Source of the DNA: Enterococcus ureasiticus
GTDB taxonomy: Bacteria; Bacillota; Bacilli; Lactobacillales; Enterococcaceae
Assembly (NCBI RefSeq): GCF_001730285.1
Contig: NZ_MIJZ01000016.1
Span: forward strand, 248,001 to 312,000
Direction of reading: 5' to 3'
DNA: 64,000 nucleotides
Shown here: positions 1 to 9,133 of the stretch, in pieces
Layout of the letters: each line of letters opens with the position of its first letter
How positions within the stretch are numbered: the first letter of the stretch is position 1
Position numbers and translations under genes: made by a program
Notes under the pieces: generated by a model
Told to the model about the DNA's origin: nothing
The model's database searches: none
What the model saw: only the letters and a program-made list of their open reading frames with translations

Positions 1-1449
1 ATCTCCTTTTTTGGCAGTCACGGGCATACTAAGAATAAATTTACTATTCTTAGTATCAACAGTTGGTACATAAGAGCCTAGATATTGATCGTTTACACTT
101 ACTTTTGCCTCTTTTAATGTAGTTAGATCAAACTGGTTTGCACTCAGACTTGCTTGATAAATTAAATTTGTTGTTTCATAGGCTATGTTTTGTAATGTGG
201 CAGTTGTTTTAAAGGAAACATCTTCTCCTTTTTTTGCAAATTTTTGGCTGTTGCTTCCATTTGTTTCTAAGACAATATTTTCTCCCTCATTATTAAAAAC
301 GTCATTATCCAAAGAATATTTTAATTCTACTGGCGCATCAGCAAAAACTATTTTCACACTACCTTCACTAGCACCATTGGCAGCGGTGAATCCCCAATAT
401 GCTTTGTTATCATTAACTGACAATTTTAATTCTGAAGAGAGTGTATTCCAAGGAACAAGAATGGTTGCTGTCTCGGCACCATTCTTGGGATCTCTTAATG
501 AATACGTGAATTCTTTTTTATCAAAGTCAAAGTTGAAATTAAATTCATACCACGTACCATCTTGGACACTCTGTGTTTTTAAAGCATTATTCATATATTG
601 ATAAGCATTATGCTGTATCCTAGCTGATCGTCCTACTAATCCTAACGAAAACCAACCATTCGCATCGGAAATATCTCCTAAAACACTTTTGTCAATTGGT
701 TGGTACGTCGCAGTTAAATTTCCAGGAAATGTATACGCTAGATGGGGTGCATTTAATTCACCTAAAGGATTATCGGATACATCAAATGCATTCGGGTAAC
801 TTTCCTTTCCATTCTTGTATAAATCGAATTCCACGGAAAAAGAATTTTTTATCGCATCTGTATTCGGATAGGTTGTAGTAAAAAGTCCTTGTGAAGAAGC
901 ACTTGCCCCATATACACCTAAATTTTGTCCATCGGTTCTTTTATTTTGTGCCGTTGTCAGTGCTTGTGTTTTTTTCGTGTCATTATGCATCGTAAACGTA
1001 AATCCATCTGATTGATTCGTTCCAAAGTTAACAAACATTCTTCCTTTAAAAGATTGAGAAAAATCTAATTTATTCGTTTCTAACGACCACATAGAAATCC
1101 AATTATTTTTTCCGCCAATTGTAATTTCACTATAGGGAAACCCGTTATTTACTGAGTTATTCGGCACATAGTTTTTTATCGTAAATCCAGTACCTCCAAC
1201 AGGATTATCAAACAAGCCATCTATCGTGATACCACCTTCTGGTATATAATCAATACCTCTCGTATCTCGAATAGCGTCATACGGTCGTGACACAGGATCA
1301 AGCGTATTTTCTGTAGATTCTATCGCGGAATATTCAGTATTAGAAGATGTTCCACTTTCTATAGCAAAACTATTTATTGGAAGGAGAAAAAGGCAAAAAA
1401 AAGAGAGTATATATCCCAACTTATAATAATTCAATTCAATAACTTCCAT
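1..1449 (-). CDS. Secreted L-type-lectin-like surface protein, 3' end outside window
   Basis: The reading frame is open from the start codon to the window edge (483 codons), so the C-terminus is missing. Residues 1-29 form a signal peptide with a hydrophobic core and an SFA-type cleavage site. Residues about 70-370 look like a legume/L-type lectin fold: a long beta-rich region with DGFTFTMHND, the FSVEFDLYKNG strand and the late GFTAANGAS motif typical of that fold. After it comes beta-rich sequence typical of repeated stalk domains. Such proteins in enterococci and Listeria are exported and bind cell-wall or glycan ligands; the anchor (WxL or LPxTG) cannot be seen. The ATG has AAGGA directly against it. 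A TTG five codons later, 8 nt after GGAAG, may be the true start. It is divergent from an Mga-like regulator. Confidence 0.8.
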   Translation of the reverse strand, partial: MEVIELNYYKLGYILSFFCLFLLPINSFAIESGTSSNTEYSAIESTENTLDPVSRPYDAIRDTRGIDYIPEGGITIDGLFDNPVGGTGFTIKNYVPNNSVNNGFPYSEITIGGKNNWISMWSLETNKLDFSQSFKGRMFVNFGTNQSDGFTFTMHNDTKKTQALTTAQNKRTDGQNLGVYGASASSQGLFTTTYPNTDAIKNSFSVEFDLYKNGKESYPNAFDVSDNPLGELNAPHLAYTFPGNLTATYQPIDKSVLGDISDANGWFSLGLVGRSARIQHNAYQYMNNALKTQSVQDGTWYEFNFNFDFDKKEFTYSLRDPKNGAETATILVPWNTLSSELKLSVNDNKAYWGFTAANGASEGSVKIVFADAPVELKYSLDNDVFNNEGENIVLETNGSNSQKFAKKGEDVSFKTTATLQNIAYETTNLIYQASLSANQFDLTTLKEAKVSVNDQYLGSYVPTVDTKNSKFILSMPVTAKKGD

Positions 1450-1502
1450 TCCTTATTTTTTTTTTGTATACTAATTATATAATTGCTTGTCACCTCAAAG
1501 GG

Positions 1503-1538
1503 GACATTTTTTTTATGTTTTCAGTAAAAAAAAATGTC
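1503..1538. promoter_or_regulatory. Inverted repeat in the lectin/Mga-like divergent gap
   Basis: GACA followed by eight T, and its mirror A-run followed by TGTC, form a 13-bp inverted repeat with a 9-nt loop between the two divergent starts. It lies just upstream of the regulator's ribosome binding site, so it could be an operator or a leader hairpin. A TATACT/TATAAT-like stretch near 1477-1492 could serve as -10 on either strand. Function is inferred. Confidence 0.4.
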
Positions 1539-1563
1539 TTATTTTTTAGAAAGGATCCTATAA

Positions 1564-3054
1564 ATGTACCCTACTTTAGAAACACTACTTGACTTTTTAT
1601 ATGAACCAGATACAAAAAAAAAGCTCTCTATTTTAAAGGCTTTAGAGCTTAAAAATGATTGGATGACATTAGAAGAATTACATTCATCTTTGGGATATAC
1701 CCAAACAACTTTAAAAAAATATTTAAATCAATTTGAAAAAGAATCTGAAGAAAAATATATATTTTCGGTAAAATCAGACAGAAAAAAAGGGTATCTTTTA
1801 GAAATTAAAAATATATTCGGATTTGGTCAATATTATCGAGATATTCTTTTTGATATGTGGCCCGTACAGTTTTTAACACAACTGATTTTACATAATAAAG
1901 TAAGTAAAGATTTTTTCCCTCTTGAATTTTTCATTAGTGATTCGACGTTAAAGAGTAAAATTAAAGATTTTAAGCAAGTCACGGCATTTTTTAATATTAG
2001 TTTAAAAATCAGGAATGGATTCTACTATTTAGAGGGAAATGAAGCCAATATTCGAAGGCTTTCAGAAAATTTCTTTTGGGAATTTTTCAAAGGCAATACA
2101 TGGCCATTTAAGACGATTAATGAAAAAGCCATCAAAGATAAAACAGAGCGTTTGTTACAAAAAGCAATTAGGCCATTTTCATTGATTGACAAACGAAGAA
2201 TCCATTATACTTTAGCTATTCAAGAGATACGTACTCAGTGTGGTCAATTTTTTGAAGTAAGTCCAGCCATCACTAATTGTTTCTCTATTTTGAAGCCTTT
2301 TATAAAAGATATGCAGCAAATTAAATCACTTTTTCTTAATACAGAAGAATTCTATTATTTCTATTTTTGGTTAGCTACTAAACCAAGATTTTATTCTTAT
2401 TTTAATAGCGCTATGAGGGATTACGAGCAATTTGATACGAATACTCAGTTGAATATTAAGATTCTTAAATTCATCACCAAAACCTTAGGGTCACTAACCG
2501 AGATTGATACTAATATTGTATTTAATTATTTAGTTTCAACACACATGAATCTAATATTGTTTAAAAATTGTCGTGTAATCAATGATACGAAGATGGATTT
2601 TTTTAATAAAAAAAATATGCAGCCCTTTATTAACAAGATAATGGACTTGATTGAAGAAGATTTTTCCTTAACGAAAGAGAATAAAGAGTTTTTATCTTAT
2701 CATTACAGCGTTGTTTTATCCGTCATTTATCCACCCACTACTTTTTCTCGAAAAATTAACATTAGTTTTTGTACAGATTTAGAACCACTAATTGAAAAAA
2801 AACTTTTACGCATTTTAACAGATTATTTCTCAAATATCGTGAATGTGGCTTTTTATTCTGGGATTAATGGGATAAATGAACCTATTGATTTGGTCATTCA
2901 TACAGCTTTAAATCCTAGTGATTTTCTAACCGAGAATATCAAAGACACACTTTACGTAGATACACGTTTTCTCTATAACCGAAACTTATCTCCCTTACTT
3001 AGTCTTATCAATCAATATCTGTCTAATGAAATAGTTGATTTTTCTGATTCTTGA
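1564..3054 (+). CDS. Mga-like transcriptional regulator
   Basis: 496 residues, the usual size for Mga/AtxA-type virulence and surface-protein regulators. The N-terminus (about residues 15-75) holds a winged helix (EELHSSLGYTQTTLKKYLNQ) of the Mga HTH type. The middle is all-alpha, as in the PRD-like domains. The last ~90 residues (ILTDYFSNIVNVAF, then IDLVIHTALNPSDF) resemble the EIIB-like tail of the family. AAGGA lies 8 nt before the ATG. It is divergent from the lectin-like surface gene, the usual arrangement for a local activator of that gene. Target is inferred from position. A second member of the family lies at 47537-49000. Confidence 0.8.
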   Translation: MYPTLETLLDFLYEPDTKKKLSILKALELKNDWMTLEELHSSLGYTQTTLKKYLNQFEKESEEKYIFSVKSDRKKGYLLEIKNIFGFGQYYRDILFDMWPVQFLTQLILHNKVSKDFFPLEFFISDSTLKSKIKDFKQVTAFFNISLKIRNGFYYLEGNEANIRRLSENFFWEFFKGNTWPFKTINEKAIKDKTERLLQKAIRPFSLIDKRRIHYTLAIQEIRTQCGQFFEVSPAITNCFSILKPFIKDMQQIKSLFLNTEEFYYFYFWLATKPRFYSYFNSAMRDYEQFDTNTQLNIKILKFITKTLGSLTEIDTNIVFNYLVSTHMNLILFKNCRVINDTKMDFFNKKNMQPFINKIMDLIEEDFSLTKENKEFLSYHYSVVLSVIYPPTTFSRKINISFCTDLEPLIEKKLLRILTDYFSNIVNVAFYSGINGINEPIDLVIHTALNPSDFLTENIKDTLYVDTRFLYNRNLSPLLSLINQYLSNEIVDFSDS

Positions 3055-3088
3055 ACCTTGCTCTTTTGTTTTAGATTTAAAGTACAAA

Positions 3089-3135
3089 AAAGCACTTACC
3101 TCCGCACAAAACCAAGCAGAAAGAATAAGTGCTTT
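3089..3135. terminator. Terminator-like hairpin
   Basis: A perfect 10-bp stem AAAGCACTTA/TAAGTGCTTT surrounds a 27-nt loop. The T-run is on the minus strand. It separates the convergent Mga-like gene and pepV. Confidence 0.55.
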
Positions 3136-3210
3136 ATGTTTAAAAGGATAAAATCAATCAAGTAAAATTTTATTAGACATAGTAAAATTCTTTCAAAAGA
3201 ATATTAAAAT

Positions 3211-3250
3211 AGGTGCAATAAACTCACAGCTTATGTGAATTATCGCACCT
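3211..3250. terminator. Stem-loop between Mga-like gene and pepV
   Basis: AGGTGCAATAA pairs with TTATCGCACCT with one mismatch, and an inner TCACA/TGTGA stem extends it. There is no strong T-run, so termination is uncertain. It lies about 85 bp past the pepV stop. Confidence 0.45.
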
Positions 3251-3333
3251 AACTTATCACTATTTCCTATTAAAATATCACACAATAAAATACTTCCTAG
3301 TCATTTCTAATCATTTTCTAAAATCAGAAACCC

Positions 3334-4749
3334 TTACTTCGCCAAACGATAAATCGCATCCGCATAAATTGCTGTTGCACGGAATAAATCATCCAATGCC
3401 ATAAATTCATTGGCTTGATGCATTGTATCTGTATAACCCGGGAACATTGCGCCGTACGCCACACCACGTTTTAGTAAACGTCCGTAAGTGCCACCACCGA
3501 TGATTTGTTCATGGCCTTTTTGACCAGTATGATCTTCATAAACTTGTAATAACGTTTCAACCAATGGATCATCTGCTGGCACATAATGCGGTTCTTGGTT
3601 GCGTCCACCTTGAACGATTTCTGCACCGATCGCGCCTGCTGTTGCTTTTACGCCAGATTGTAAATCTGCTGCAGTTATGCCTTTAGGGTAACGGAAATTC
3701 AAGCTCATAAAGTTGCCTTCTTCAGCATCTTTCTTGAAGACGAATAAACCAGCATTCATTGTCAGTTTACCCATTTTAGCATCTTCAAAGGCTACGCCTA
3801 ATTTTTCACCATAAAAATCTTCGTGAACAAGTGTTGCTGCAACTTGGATAAATTCTTTCGCTGCACCAGCAAATCCATAGCTGTTTAAGAATAATGCTAA
3901 GAATGTCGCTGCATTGATCCCAGATTGCGGGCTAGCACCGTGTGCACCTTTTCCAACAACTTTGATCGTAACCGTTGTGCCATTGGCTTCTAACGTACCA
4001 GAAATCGGTTCTTCATCGACAAAAACGCTAAATGCGCCTTGCATTTTTTCAGCAGCTTCGGCAGTTGGAACAGTAATCACAGCTGTCGCTGTACCTGGAA
4101 CCATGTTTTCACGCAACCCAGCATTAAAGCTTTCTAAACCATATTCGCCTTCGCTTGATCCACCAAAACGAGCATATAAAGAGACATTCCCTTTTTCACC
4201 ATTGATGATCGGAAATTCTGCATCTGGAGAGAAACCAAAGTCTGGTTTTTCTTCGTGTTTGAAGTAATAATCCATATCGCCCCAGCCGCTTTCTTCGTCA
4301 CTACCAACGACAAAGCGAACTTTTTTAGATAATGGTAAACCTAAATCTTTGATGATTCTTAATGCATAATAAGCGGCCATACTTGGGCCTTTATCATCAC
4401 TCGAACCACGGGCAAAGATTTTGCCGTCTTTAATTACTGGCTCATAAGGATCTGTGTCCCAACCGTCCCCAGCAGGTACAACATCCATATGCCCAAAAAT
4501 TCCTAATGTTTCATCGCCTTCACCATATTCGATATGTCCGGCATAGTTATCCACGTTTTTCACAACAAAACCATCACGTTCGCCATACGCTAACATATGT
4601 TTTAAGCCAGCTACAGGACCAGGTCCAAAAGGTGCATCTGGTGTTACTTTAGAGTCATCACGCTCACTGTTGATGCGTAATAAATTTTGTAAATCTTCTA
4701 ATAGCGCATCTTTACGTGCGTCTACTTCTTTTTGCCAATCAATTGTCAT
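3334..4749 (-). CDS. pepV: Dipeptidase PepV (M20 family)
   Basis: 471 residues, the family's normal length. PepV is a cytoplasmic zinc dipeptidase that releases amino acids from dipeptides with a free N-terminus. Visible motifs in order: GHMDVVPAGDGW (zinc ligand His and Asp, about residue 86), RGSSDDKGP (bridging Asp, about 115), GSDEESGWGD (catalytic Glu-Glu, about 150), and a late MHQANE carrying the last His ligand. A large lid domain is inserted in the middle, as in lactobacillal PepV. GGAG lies 9 nt before the ATG. It is monocistronic, with convergent hairpins after it. Confidence 0.95.
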   Translation of the reverse strand: MTIDWQKEVDARKDALLEDLQNLLRINSERDDSKVTPDAPFGPGPVAGLKHMLAYGERDGFVVKNVDNYAGHIEYGEGDETLGIFGHMDVVPAGDGWDTDPYEPVIKDGKIFARGSSDDKGPSMAAYYALRIIKDLGLPLSKKVRFVVGSDEESGWGDMDYYFKHEEKPDFGFSPDAEFPIINGEKGNVSLYARFGGSSEGEYGLESFNAGLRENMVPGTATAVITVPTAEAAEKMQGAFSVFVDEEPISGTLEANGTTVTIKVVGKGAHGASPQSGINAATFLALFLNSYGFAGAAKEFIQVAATLVHEDFYGEKLGVAFEDAKMGKLTMNAGLFVFKKDAEEGNFMSLNFRYPKGITAADLQSGVKATAGAIGAEIVQGGRNQEPHYVPADDPLVETLLQVYEDHTGQKGHEQIIGGGTYGRLLKRGVAYGAMFPGYTDTMHQANEFMALDDLFRATAIYADAIYRLAK

Positions 4750-4901
4750 TTTTTAGTCACTCCAATTCATTATTCTACCTTCCCATCATACCACTAACTC
4801 GCTTAAAAGAAAAAGGCGGGAACAGTTTTTTTCCGTAATATTTTGCTCTTCATTCGAAACAGATTTATACTGAAGGTAAATCACTAAGGGGGAGGATTCA
4901 G

Positions 4902-5735
4902 ATGAAAGAACTATCACAAGAAAATTTGACGACTGTGATCAAGTCTCGTCCACAAAATTCTCACAAAGGAACCTTTGGCCGTTCTGTTTTGATTGGTGGA
5001 AATAACATGTATGGCGGAGCGATCATCATGAGCTCGGAAGCTTGTATCAAGGCGGGCAGCGGTCTAGTTTCGGTCGTGACTGCAGAAAAAAATCACACAG
5101 CTCTTCACGCTCGTTTACCTGAAGCAATGGTGTTAGATTGGGCGTTCACTCAAGAATTTAGTGATTTAATTGAGACAGCGGATGTTATTTTGATTGGACC
5201 TGGTTTAGGTTTAGACACTCATAGTCGGCAAATGTTAGAAAAAGTCTTACAACACCAAAAATCAGAACAGTGGCTCGTGATCGACGGATCAGCCATTACG
5301 TTATTTGCCCAAAATCAGTATTCTTTAAACTACCCCAAAAAAGTGGTATTCACACCTCATCAAATGGAGTGGGAACGACTAAGCGGACTTAAAATTATTG
5401 ATCAAACTGCTGCAAACAACCAAGCTGTACAAAAGCAATTAGATGCAACGATTATTTTAAAAAGCCACCGAACAGAAATTTATACTGCCTCTTCACAGTA
5501 TAGAAATCCATTAGGAACTCCAGCTATGGCAACTGGTGGAATGGGCGATACACTGGCTGGGATGATCACTGGCTTTCTGGCACAGTTTCAAGAAAAAGAA
5601 GCAGCTATTTGCGCTGCTGTTTATCTTCATAGTTTGATTGGAGAAGAGTTGGGAAAAGAAAAATACGTAGTATTACCAACTGAAATCAGTAAAAACTTAC
5701 CTTATTACATGAAAAAAACAGAGGAAAAACGATAA
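4902..5735 (+). CDS. nnrD: ADP-dependent NAD(P)H-hydrate dehydratase
   Basis: 277 residues, the length of the stand-alone dehydratase domain of the YjeF/CARKD family. The enzyme repairs hydrated NAD(P)H using ADP in the cytosol. Visible: GRSVLIGGNNMYGGAIIMSS near the N-terminus, IGPGLGLD around residue 105, FTPHQMEWERL around 150, and the ribokinase-like end motif GGMGDTLAGMITGFL (about 215) with the catalytic Asp. GGGGGAGG lies 9 nt before the ATG. The epimerase partner domain is absent, as is usual in Firmicutes relatives. The stop is directly against the stop of the convergent TetR gene. Confidence 0.92.
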   Translation: MKELSQENLTTVIKSRPQNSHKGTFGRSVLIGGNNMYGGAIIMSSEACIKAGSGLVSVVTAEKNHTALHARLPEAMVLDWAFTQEFSDLIETADVILIGPGLGLDTHSRQMLEKVLQHQKSEQWLVIDGSAITLFAQNQYSLNYPKKVVFTPHQMEWERLSGLKIIDQTAANNQAVQKQLDATIILKSHRTEIYTASSQYRNPLGTPAMATGGMGDTLAGMITGFLAQFQEKEAAICAAVYLHSLIGEELGKEKYVVLPTEISKNLPYYMKKTEEKR

Positions 5736-6386
5736 TCATTTTTCCTCTGCTTTATTTTCTAGAAATCCTGTTTGTAAAATCCCCATGTAAATCTCTGCTC
5801 GTTCTGCTAGAAACTGCATTTGTTTAACCTCAGTTACTTCTGGATGAGCTTTTAAAAACTGCAAACTTTCCACAGAGACTTGGTTAAAAACACCTAATAC
5901 TAGCTGAATAACATCTTGCTTTGCAATTTCCTTTTTTATAGGCAACTGTTCGATGATGCCGGTCAAAAGTTGATGCGCGATTTCCATATTTTCATCCATA
6001 TATTGTGCTAACTTCGCTTGAATTGCTTTAGGCAAGCTATGGTTTTGTGCATACGCCGCAATCAATAAATGAATATAATCAGGATATTCCTGTTCTAATT
6101 TCATTTTATACTGCGTCGATACGACAACCACTTCTACCAAGTCCGTATATTGCTTTGTAAATAAATCATTTGATTGTTCAATTAGAAAATCAATCACTCT
6201 GCTGACCGTACGCTCATACAATACTTGTTTTTTACCAAAATAATGGAAAATCAAGCCTTTAGACACCCCAGCATCACGTGCTATTTCATCTGTATTTGCT
6301 TTTTGGTAGCCATAAGTTGCGAACTGCTTTAATGCCGCTTGTAAAATCCGCTCGTATTTTTGCTGATCGATATTGATTTCTTTCAC
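5736..6386 (-). CDS. TetR-family repressor of the ABC exporter operon
   Basis: 216 residues. The N-terminal HTH is typical of TetR/AcrR proteins (TDEIARDAGVSKGLIFHYFGKKQVLY, about residues 28-53). The C-terminal helical ligand domain is unassigned. The GTG start shares a base with the TAG stop of the upstream permease, so it is the third gene of a coupled operon (ATPase-permease-repressor). A 16-bp palindrome immediately after the operon promoter is the likely operator, giving autorepression. The inducer cannot be read from sequence. Confidence 0.88.
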   Translation of the reverse strand: MKEINIDQQKYERILQAALKQFATYGYQKANTDEIARDAGVSKGLIFHYFGKKQVLYERTVSRVIDFLIEQSNDLFTKQYTDLVEVVVVSTQYKMKLEQEYPDYIHLLIAAYAQNHSLPKAIQAKLAQYMDENMEIAHQLLTGIIEQLPIKKEIAKQDVIQLVLGVFNQVSVESLQFLKAHPEVTEVKQMQFLAERAEIYMGILQTGFLENKAEEK

Positions 6387-7207
6387 TAGACTTTCAGATC
6401 CTTCCGTTGATAAACCCTATATGTTGCACCTAGGAATAAAGCAATCAGAAGACTCAATAAAATGACATTTCCAGCAGATAATCCCTTATCCAACAAGTTA
6501 CCTGGAATCCCCATATGTGTAGGAGAAATATTTTTTGCCCAGCTAAATGAGTCATTCAAATCGGAAAAAATTCCAATTAAGTAAAAACCAAAAACAATAC
6601 CTAACGAAATACTGGTACTTTGTTTGCTGGATTTTAAAAAGGTTGAAACAAAAAAGCCTAGCGTTAGGAAAAATAGCAAAATCAAACTTTCTTGCATAAA
6701 GATCTTACTAATTTCTCTAGTGATCGTCGCAACCGAATCAGTCGATTGACGATAGAGTAATGTGGAACCTACAGAAACACCTAGTGAAATCAACCAGAAA
6801 ACCGCTAAAATAAATAGATTTCCTACAAATTTACTCGTAACGATTCCTTTGCGTGTCACAGGTTGCGCATATAAGAATTCAATTGTGCCATCAGTTTCTT
6901 CTTTGATCAGCGCTTGACTCCCAAGCATCATAGCATAAATGGAAGCCGCCAAAAACATATATTGAAAGTAGTAACCGAAGAAACCCGTTGCAACTAAAAA
7001 GCTTGTTTGTCCATTTACGCTGATATTGAAAGTTTTTAACAATGACGGAGACAGCCCATCTAGTTTTGCGCCTAGAAGATCCTCCATAGCTGAACTATGC
7101 ATTTGAGGATAGACTGCACTAAAGCCAAAAATAATAACAGCAAATAAAATAGTCCAAATGATCAACCCTTTTACCAAAGACTTACTTTCGATTTTAGCTG
7201 TAATCAT
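6386..7207 (-). CDS. ABC-2 type exporter permease
   Basis: 273 residues with about six hydrophobic segments (near residues 15-35, 70-100, 130-155, 170-190, 200-220 and 245-265) and the intracellular loop KEETDGTIEFLYAQPVTRKGIV found in ABC-2 permeases of the YhaP/NatB-like group. It pairs with the ATPase upstream; the ATGA overlap indicates translational coupling. The substrate is unknown. TetR control points to a drug, bacteriocin or stress lipid, which is inference. Confidence 0.85.
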   Translation of the reverse strand: MITAKIESKSLVKGLIIWTILFAVIIFGFSAVYPQMHSSAMEDLLGAKLDGLSPSLLKTFNISVNGQTSFLVATGFFGYYFQYMFLAASIYAMMLGSQALIKEETDGTIEFLYAQPVTRKGIVTSKFVGNLFILAVFWLISLGVSVGSTLLYRQSTDSVATITREISKIFMQESLILLFFLTLGFFVSTFLKSSKQSTSISLGIVFGFYLIGIFSDLNDSFSWAKNISPTHMGIPGNLLDKGLSAGNVILLSLLIALFLGATYRVYQRKDLKV

Positions 7208-8091
7208 TTTCCATCTCCTCCTTCGTACAACGCCATAAACTGATCTTCCAATTCAGGATTTGTGATCGTAAAATCTTGAATTGAAGAATCCGCTAATAAC
7301 GGTAAGATTTCATGTAGATCGCCCTCATACAATAAACGGGTTTCGTTTCCTTGGTGTTTTAAAATAGCTGCGCCCATTTTTTCAAATATAGATAACGGGA
7401 TATGATCCCCAATCAATGTAATGACTTTACCTAATGATTTTTCTTTTGTAATATCTTGAACGGTAATAATTTTTCCTTGTCGAATAAACGCTGCTCGGTG
7501 CGCATGTTGTTGGACTTCATTTAAATCATGACTGGATAAAAAGATCGTCATGCCCTTTTGATTGTACTTTTCTAACTCTTCAAACAAACGATGCTGCATT
7601 AGTGGATCCAACCCATTCGTAGGTTCATCTAAAATCAGTAATTCTGGATTAGGTAAAATTCCTGCAGTGATGGCGATTTTCTTTTTGTTTCCCAAAGACA
7701 GATCAGACATTTTTTTCTGAGCATCGATATCGAATAACTCAATAAAATAATCGATTTGCTTTTTACTATCCTTTAGCTGATGAAACTCCGCCACATATTT
7801 AAGCACTTCAACCGTTGTCATATTTGGATAAAAGCGGACATCACTTGATACATAACCCGTTCGCTTGCGAATTTCTTTCGCGTCTTTAATACTGTCCAAA
7901 CCAAGTAAAGTAGCTGTTCCTTGATCTGGGTAAATGAAATTCAACATCGCTTTGATCGTTGTTGATTTTCCAGCTCCATTGGGACCGATAAAACCGTAGA
8001 TTTCACCTTTTTCTACTGATAGCTCTACTTGATCGATGGCTGGTTGTTTTTTATATAATTTGGTCAATCCTTTAAGTTCAATGGCATGCAT
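7204..8091 (-). CDS. ABC exporter ATP-binding protein
   Basis: 295 residues from the chosen ATG. Walker A GPNGAGKST (about residues 35-43), Q-loop region, signature LSLGNKKK (about 130), Walker B LLILDEPTNGLDP (about 150) and the switch His in SSHDLNE are all present. The ~75-residue C-terminal extension is common in two-component ABC-2 exporters. The frame stays open to an ATG at 8109, but that would put AGGAGG inside the coding region and the start inside the operator. AGGAGG is 9 nt before the ATG at 8091, so that start is preferred. Confidence 0.9.
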   Translation of the reverse strand: MHAIELKGLTKLYKKQPAIDQVELSVEKGEIYGFIGPNGAGKSTTIKAMLNFIYPDQGTATLLGLDSIKDAKEIRKRTGYVSSDVRFYPNMTTVEVLKYVAEFHQLKDSKKQIDYFIELFDIDAQKKMSDLSLGNKKKIAITAGILPNPELLILDEPTNGLDPLMQHRLFEELEKYNQKGMTIFLSSHDLNEVQQHAHRAAFIRQGKIITVQDITKEKSLGKVITLIGDHIPLSIFEKMGAAILKHQGNETRLLYEGDLHEILPLLADSSIQDFTITNPELEDQFMALYEGGDGK

Positions 8092-8108
8092 TTTATTATT
8101 CCTCCTCA

Positions 8109-8124
8109 TTGACTAACTAGTCAA
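8109..8124. promoter_or_regulatory. TetR operator of the exporter operon
   Basis: TTGACTA-AC-TAGTCAA is a perfect 7+7 inverted repeat. It sits between the -10 box and the Shine-Dalgarno of the ATPase gene, so a bound dimer would block transcription. Assigning it to the TetR protein at 5736-6386 is inference from position and symmetry. Confidence 0.7.
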
Positions 8125-8128
8125 TTGA

Positions 8129-8157
8129 AGTATATCTCTATCTTGAGTGAAGAGCAA
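8129..8157 (-). promoter_or_regulatory. Promoter of the ABC exporter/TetR operon
   Basis: On the minus strand TTGCTC (8152-8157), a 17-nt spacer and TATACT (8129-8134) form a good sigma-A promoter. The operator begins 4 nt after the -10 box. Confidence 0.7.
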
Positions 8158-8161
8158 AGAA

Positions 8162-8211
8162 AATGTGATGGAAACCTTGTTTTAAAACAAAACACTCGCT
8201 TCCATCACATT
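8162..8211. terminator. Bidirectional-type terminator after the pseudouridine synthase gene
   Basis: AATGTGATGGAA and TTCCATCACATT form a perfect 12-bp stem between the pseudouridine synthase stop and the exporter promoter. Confidence 0.7.
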
Positions 8212-8214
8212 CTT

Positions 8215-8937
8215 TTATTGGTTTATCTTCAATTTTTCAAGCTCTTCTTCAGTCAAAATACGATATTCTCCTAAAGCCAGTTCTTCATCTAGCCATAGAC
8301 TTCCCATCCGCAATCGTTTCAGATAGACAACTTTTTTGTCAACTGCTTCAAACATGCGCTTGACTTGATGAAATTTACCTTCTTGAATAATCAGGCGAAT
8401 TTCTGAAATTTCATTTATTTTATCGACTGATTCAATCATTAGCTGACTGGGTTTGACTTGTTCCTTATTTGTTAAAGCAAATCCTGCCGCAAAATGGCGA
8501 ACATCTTCTTCCGTCACGATTCCTTGGACTTGTGCAAAATATTCTTTATCAACGTGCTTTTTGGGTGATAATAATTGATGGGCAAGCTGACCGTCATTTG
8601 TTAACAACAATAACCCCTCTGTATCTTTATCTAAACGACCAACAGGGAATAAATCTTCGCGATAATCTTCATTTTTCAATAAATCGATCACTGTTTGATC
8701 CCATTTATCTTCTGTTGCTGAAATCACGCCTTGCGGTTTATGCAGCATATAATAATAATATTTTTGATAGGTCAATTGTTCTCCAAGAAACTTAATAACA
8801 TCTCGCTTCTCATCGATCTGTGTTTTCCCATCTTTAATAACCTCTTCATTTACAGTTACCAAGCCTTTTTTTAGCAATTGCTTTGATTCTTTGCGACTAC
8901 CGACTCCAGTTTCTGCAAGAAATTTATCTAAACGCAT
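8215..8937 (-). CDS. RsuA-family 16S rRNA pseudouridine synthase
   Basis: 240 residues. An S4 RNA-binding domain occupies residues 1-60 (MRLDKFLAETGVGSRKESKQ). The catalytic domain carries GRLDKDTEGLLLLTNDG (about residues 100-116) with the catalytic Asp, and HQVKRMFEA late in the protein. The family isomerises a uridine of small-subunit rRNA; position 516 (E. coli numbering) is the usual target. AGGAGG lies 5 nt before the ATG. Directly upstream of that site sits a tandem pair of structured repeats (8955-9253), so its leader RNA is unusual. murJ lies upstream on the same strand. Confidence 0.9.
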   Translation of the reverse strand: MRLDKFLAETGVGSRKESKQLLKKGLVTVNEEVIKDGKTQIDEKRDVIKFLGEQLTYQKYYYYMLHKPQGVISATEDKWDQTVIDLLKNEDYREDLFPVGRLDKDTEGLLLLTNDGQLAHQLLSPKKHVDKEYFAQVQGIVTEEDVRHFAAGFALTNKEQVKPSQLMIESVDKINEISEIRLIIQEGKFHQVKRMFEAVDKKVVYLKRLRMGSLWLDEELALGEYRILTEEELEKLKINQ

Positions 8938-8954
8938 ATGATCCTCCTAAATTT

Positions 8955-9132
8955 AAAAGCTGAACAGGCTCGCTTTGCCTTGACAGAAAATAGGAAAAAT
9001 TGAGAGTGGTGCTTTTTGCCACAATCTATTTTTTCTTTTTTCCTGAAACCTTCAATCCTTAGAGCTTTAGCTCTTAGGAATTGTTGAGATCGAAGCGTAG
9101 CGTAGTGCCCAACCTGAGAAGCTAGATATGAC
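8955..9132 (-). repeat. Structured repeat copy A (long form)
   Basis: About 178 bp, starting 8 bp upstream of the AGGAGG of the pseudouridine synthase gene. The parts nest as a stem-loop: outer arms AGCTGAACAGG and CCTGAGAAGCT, a middle AGGAAAAA/TTTTTTCCT stem, and an inner hairpin GTGG-TGCTTTTTG-CCAC. A ~75-bp module between the middle and outer stems carries its own hairpin (CCTTAGAGC/GCTCTTAGG). Copy D shares this module; B and C lack it. I do not recognise a named family. The strand given is that of the gene it leads. Confidence 0.75.
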
Positions 9133-9133
9133 T

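Noticed and set aside
185-601. 138-codon plus-strand frame at the window start
   Set aside because: It is antisense to the lectin-like coding region, which has a signal peptide and lectin motifs.
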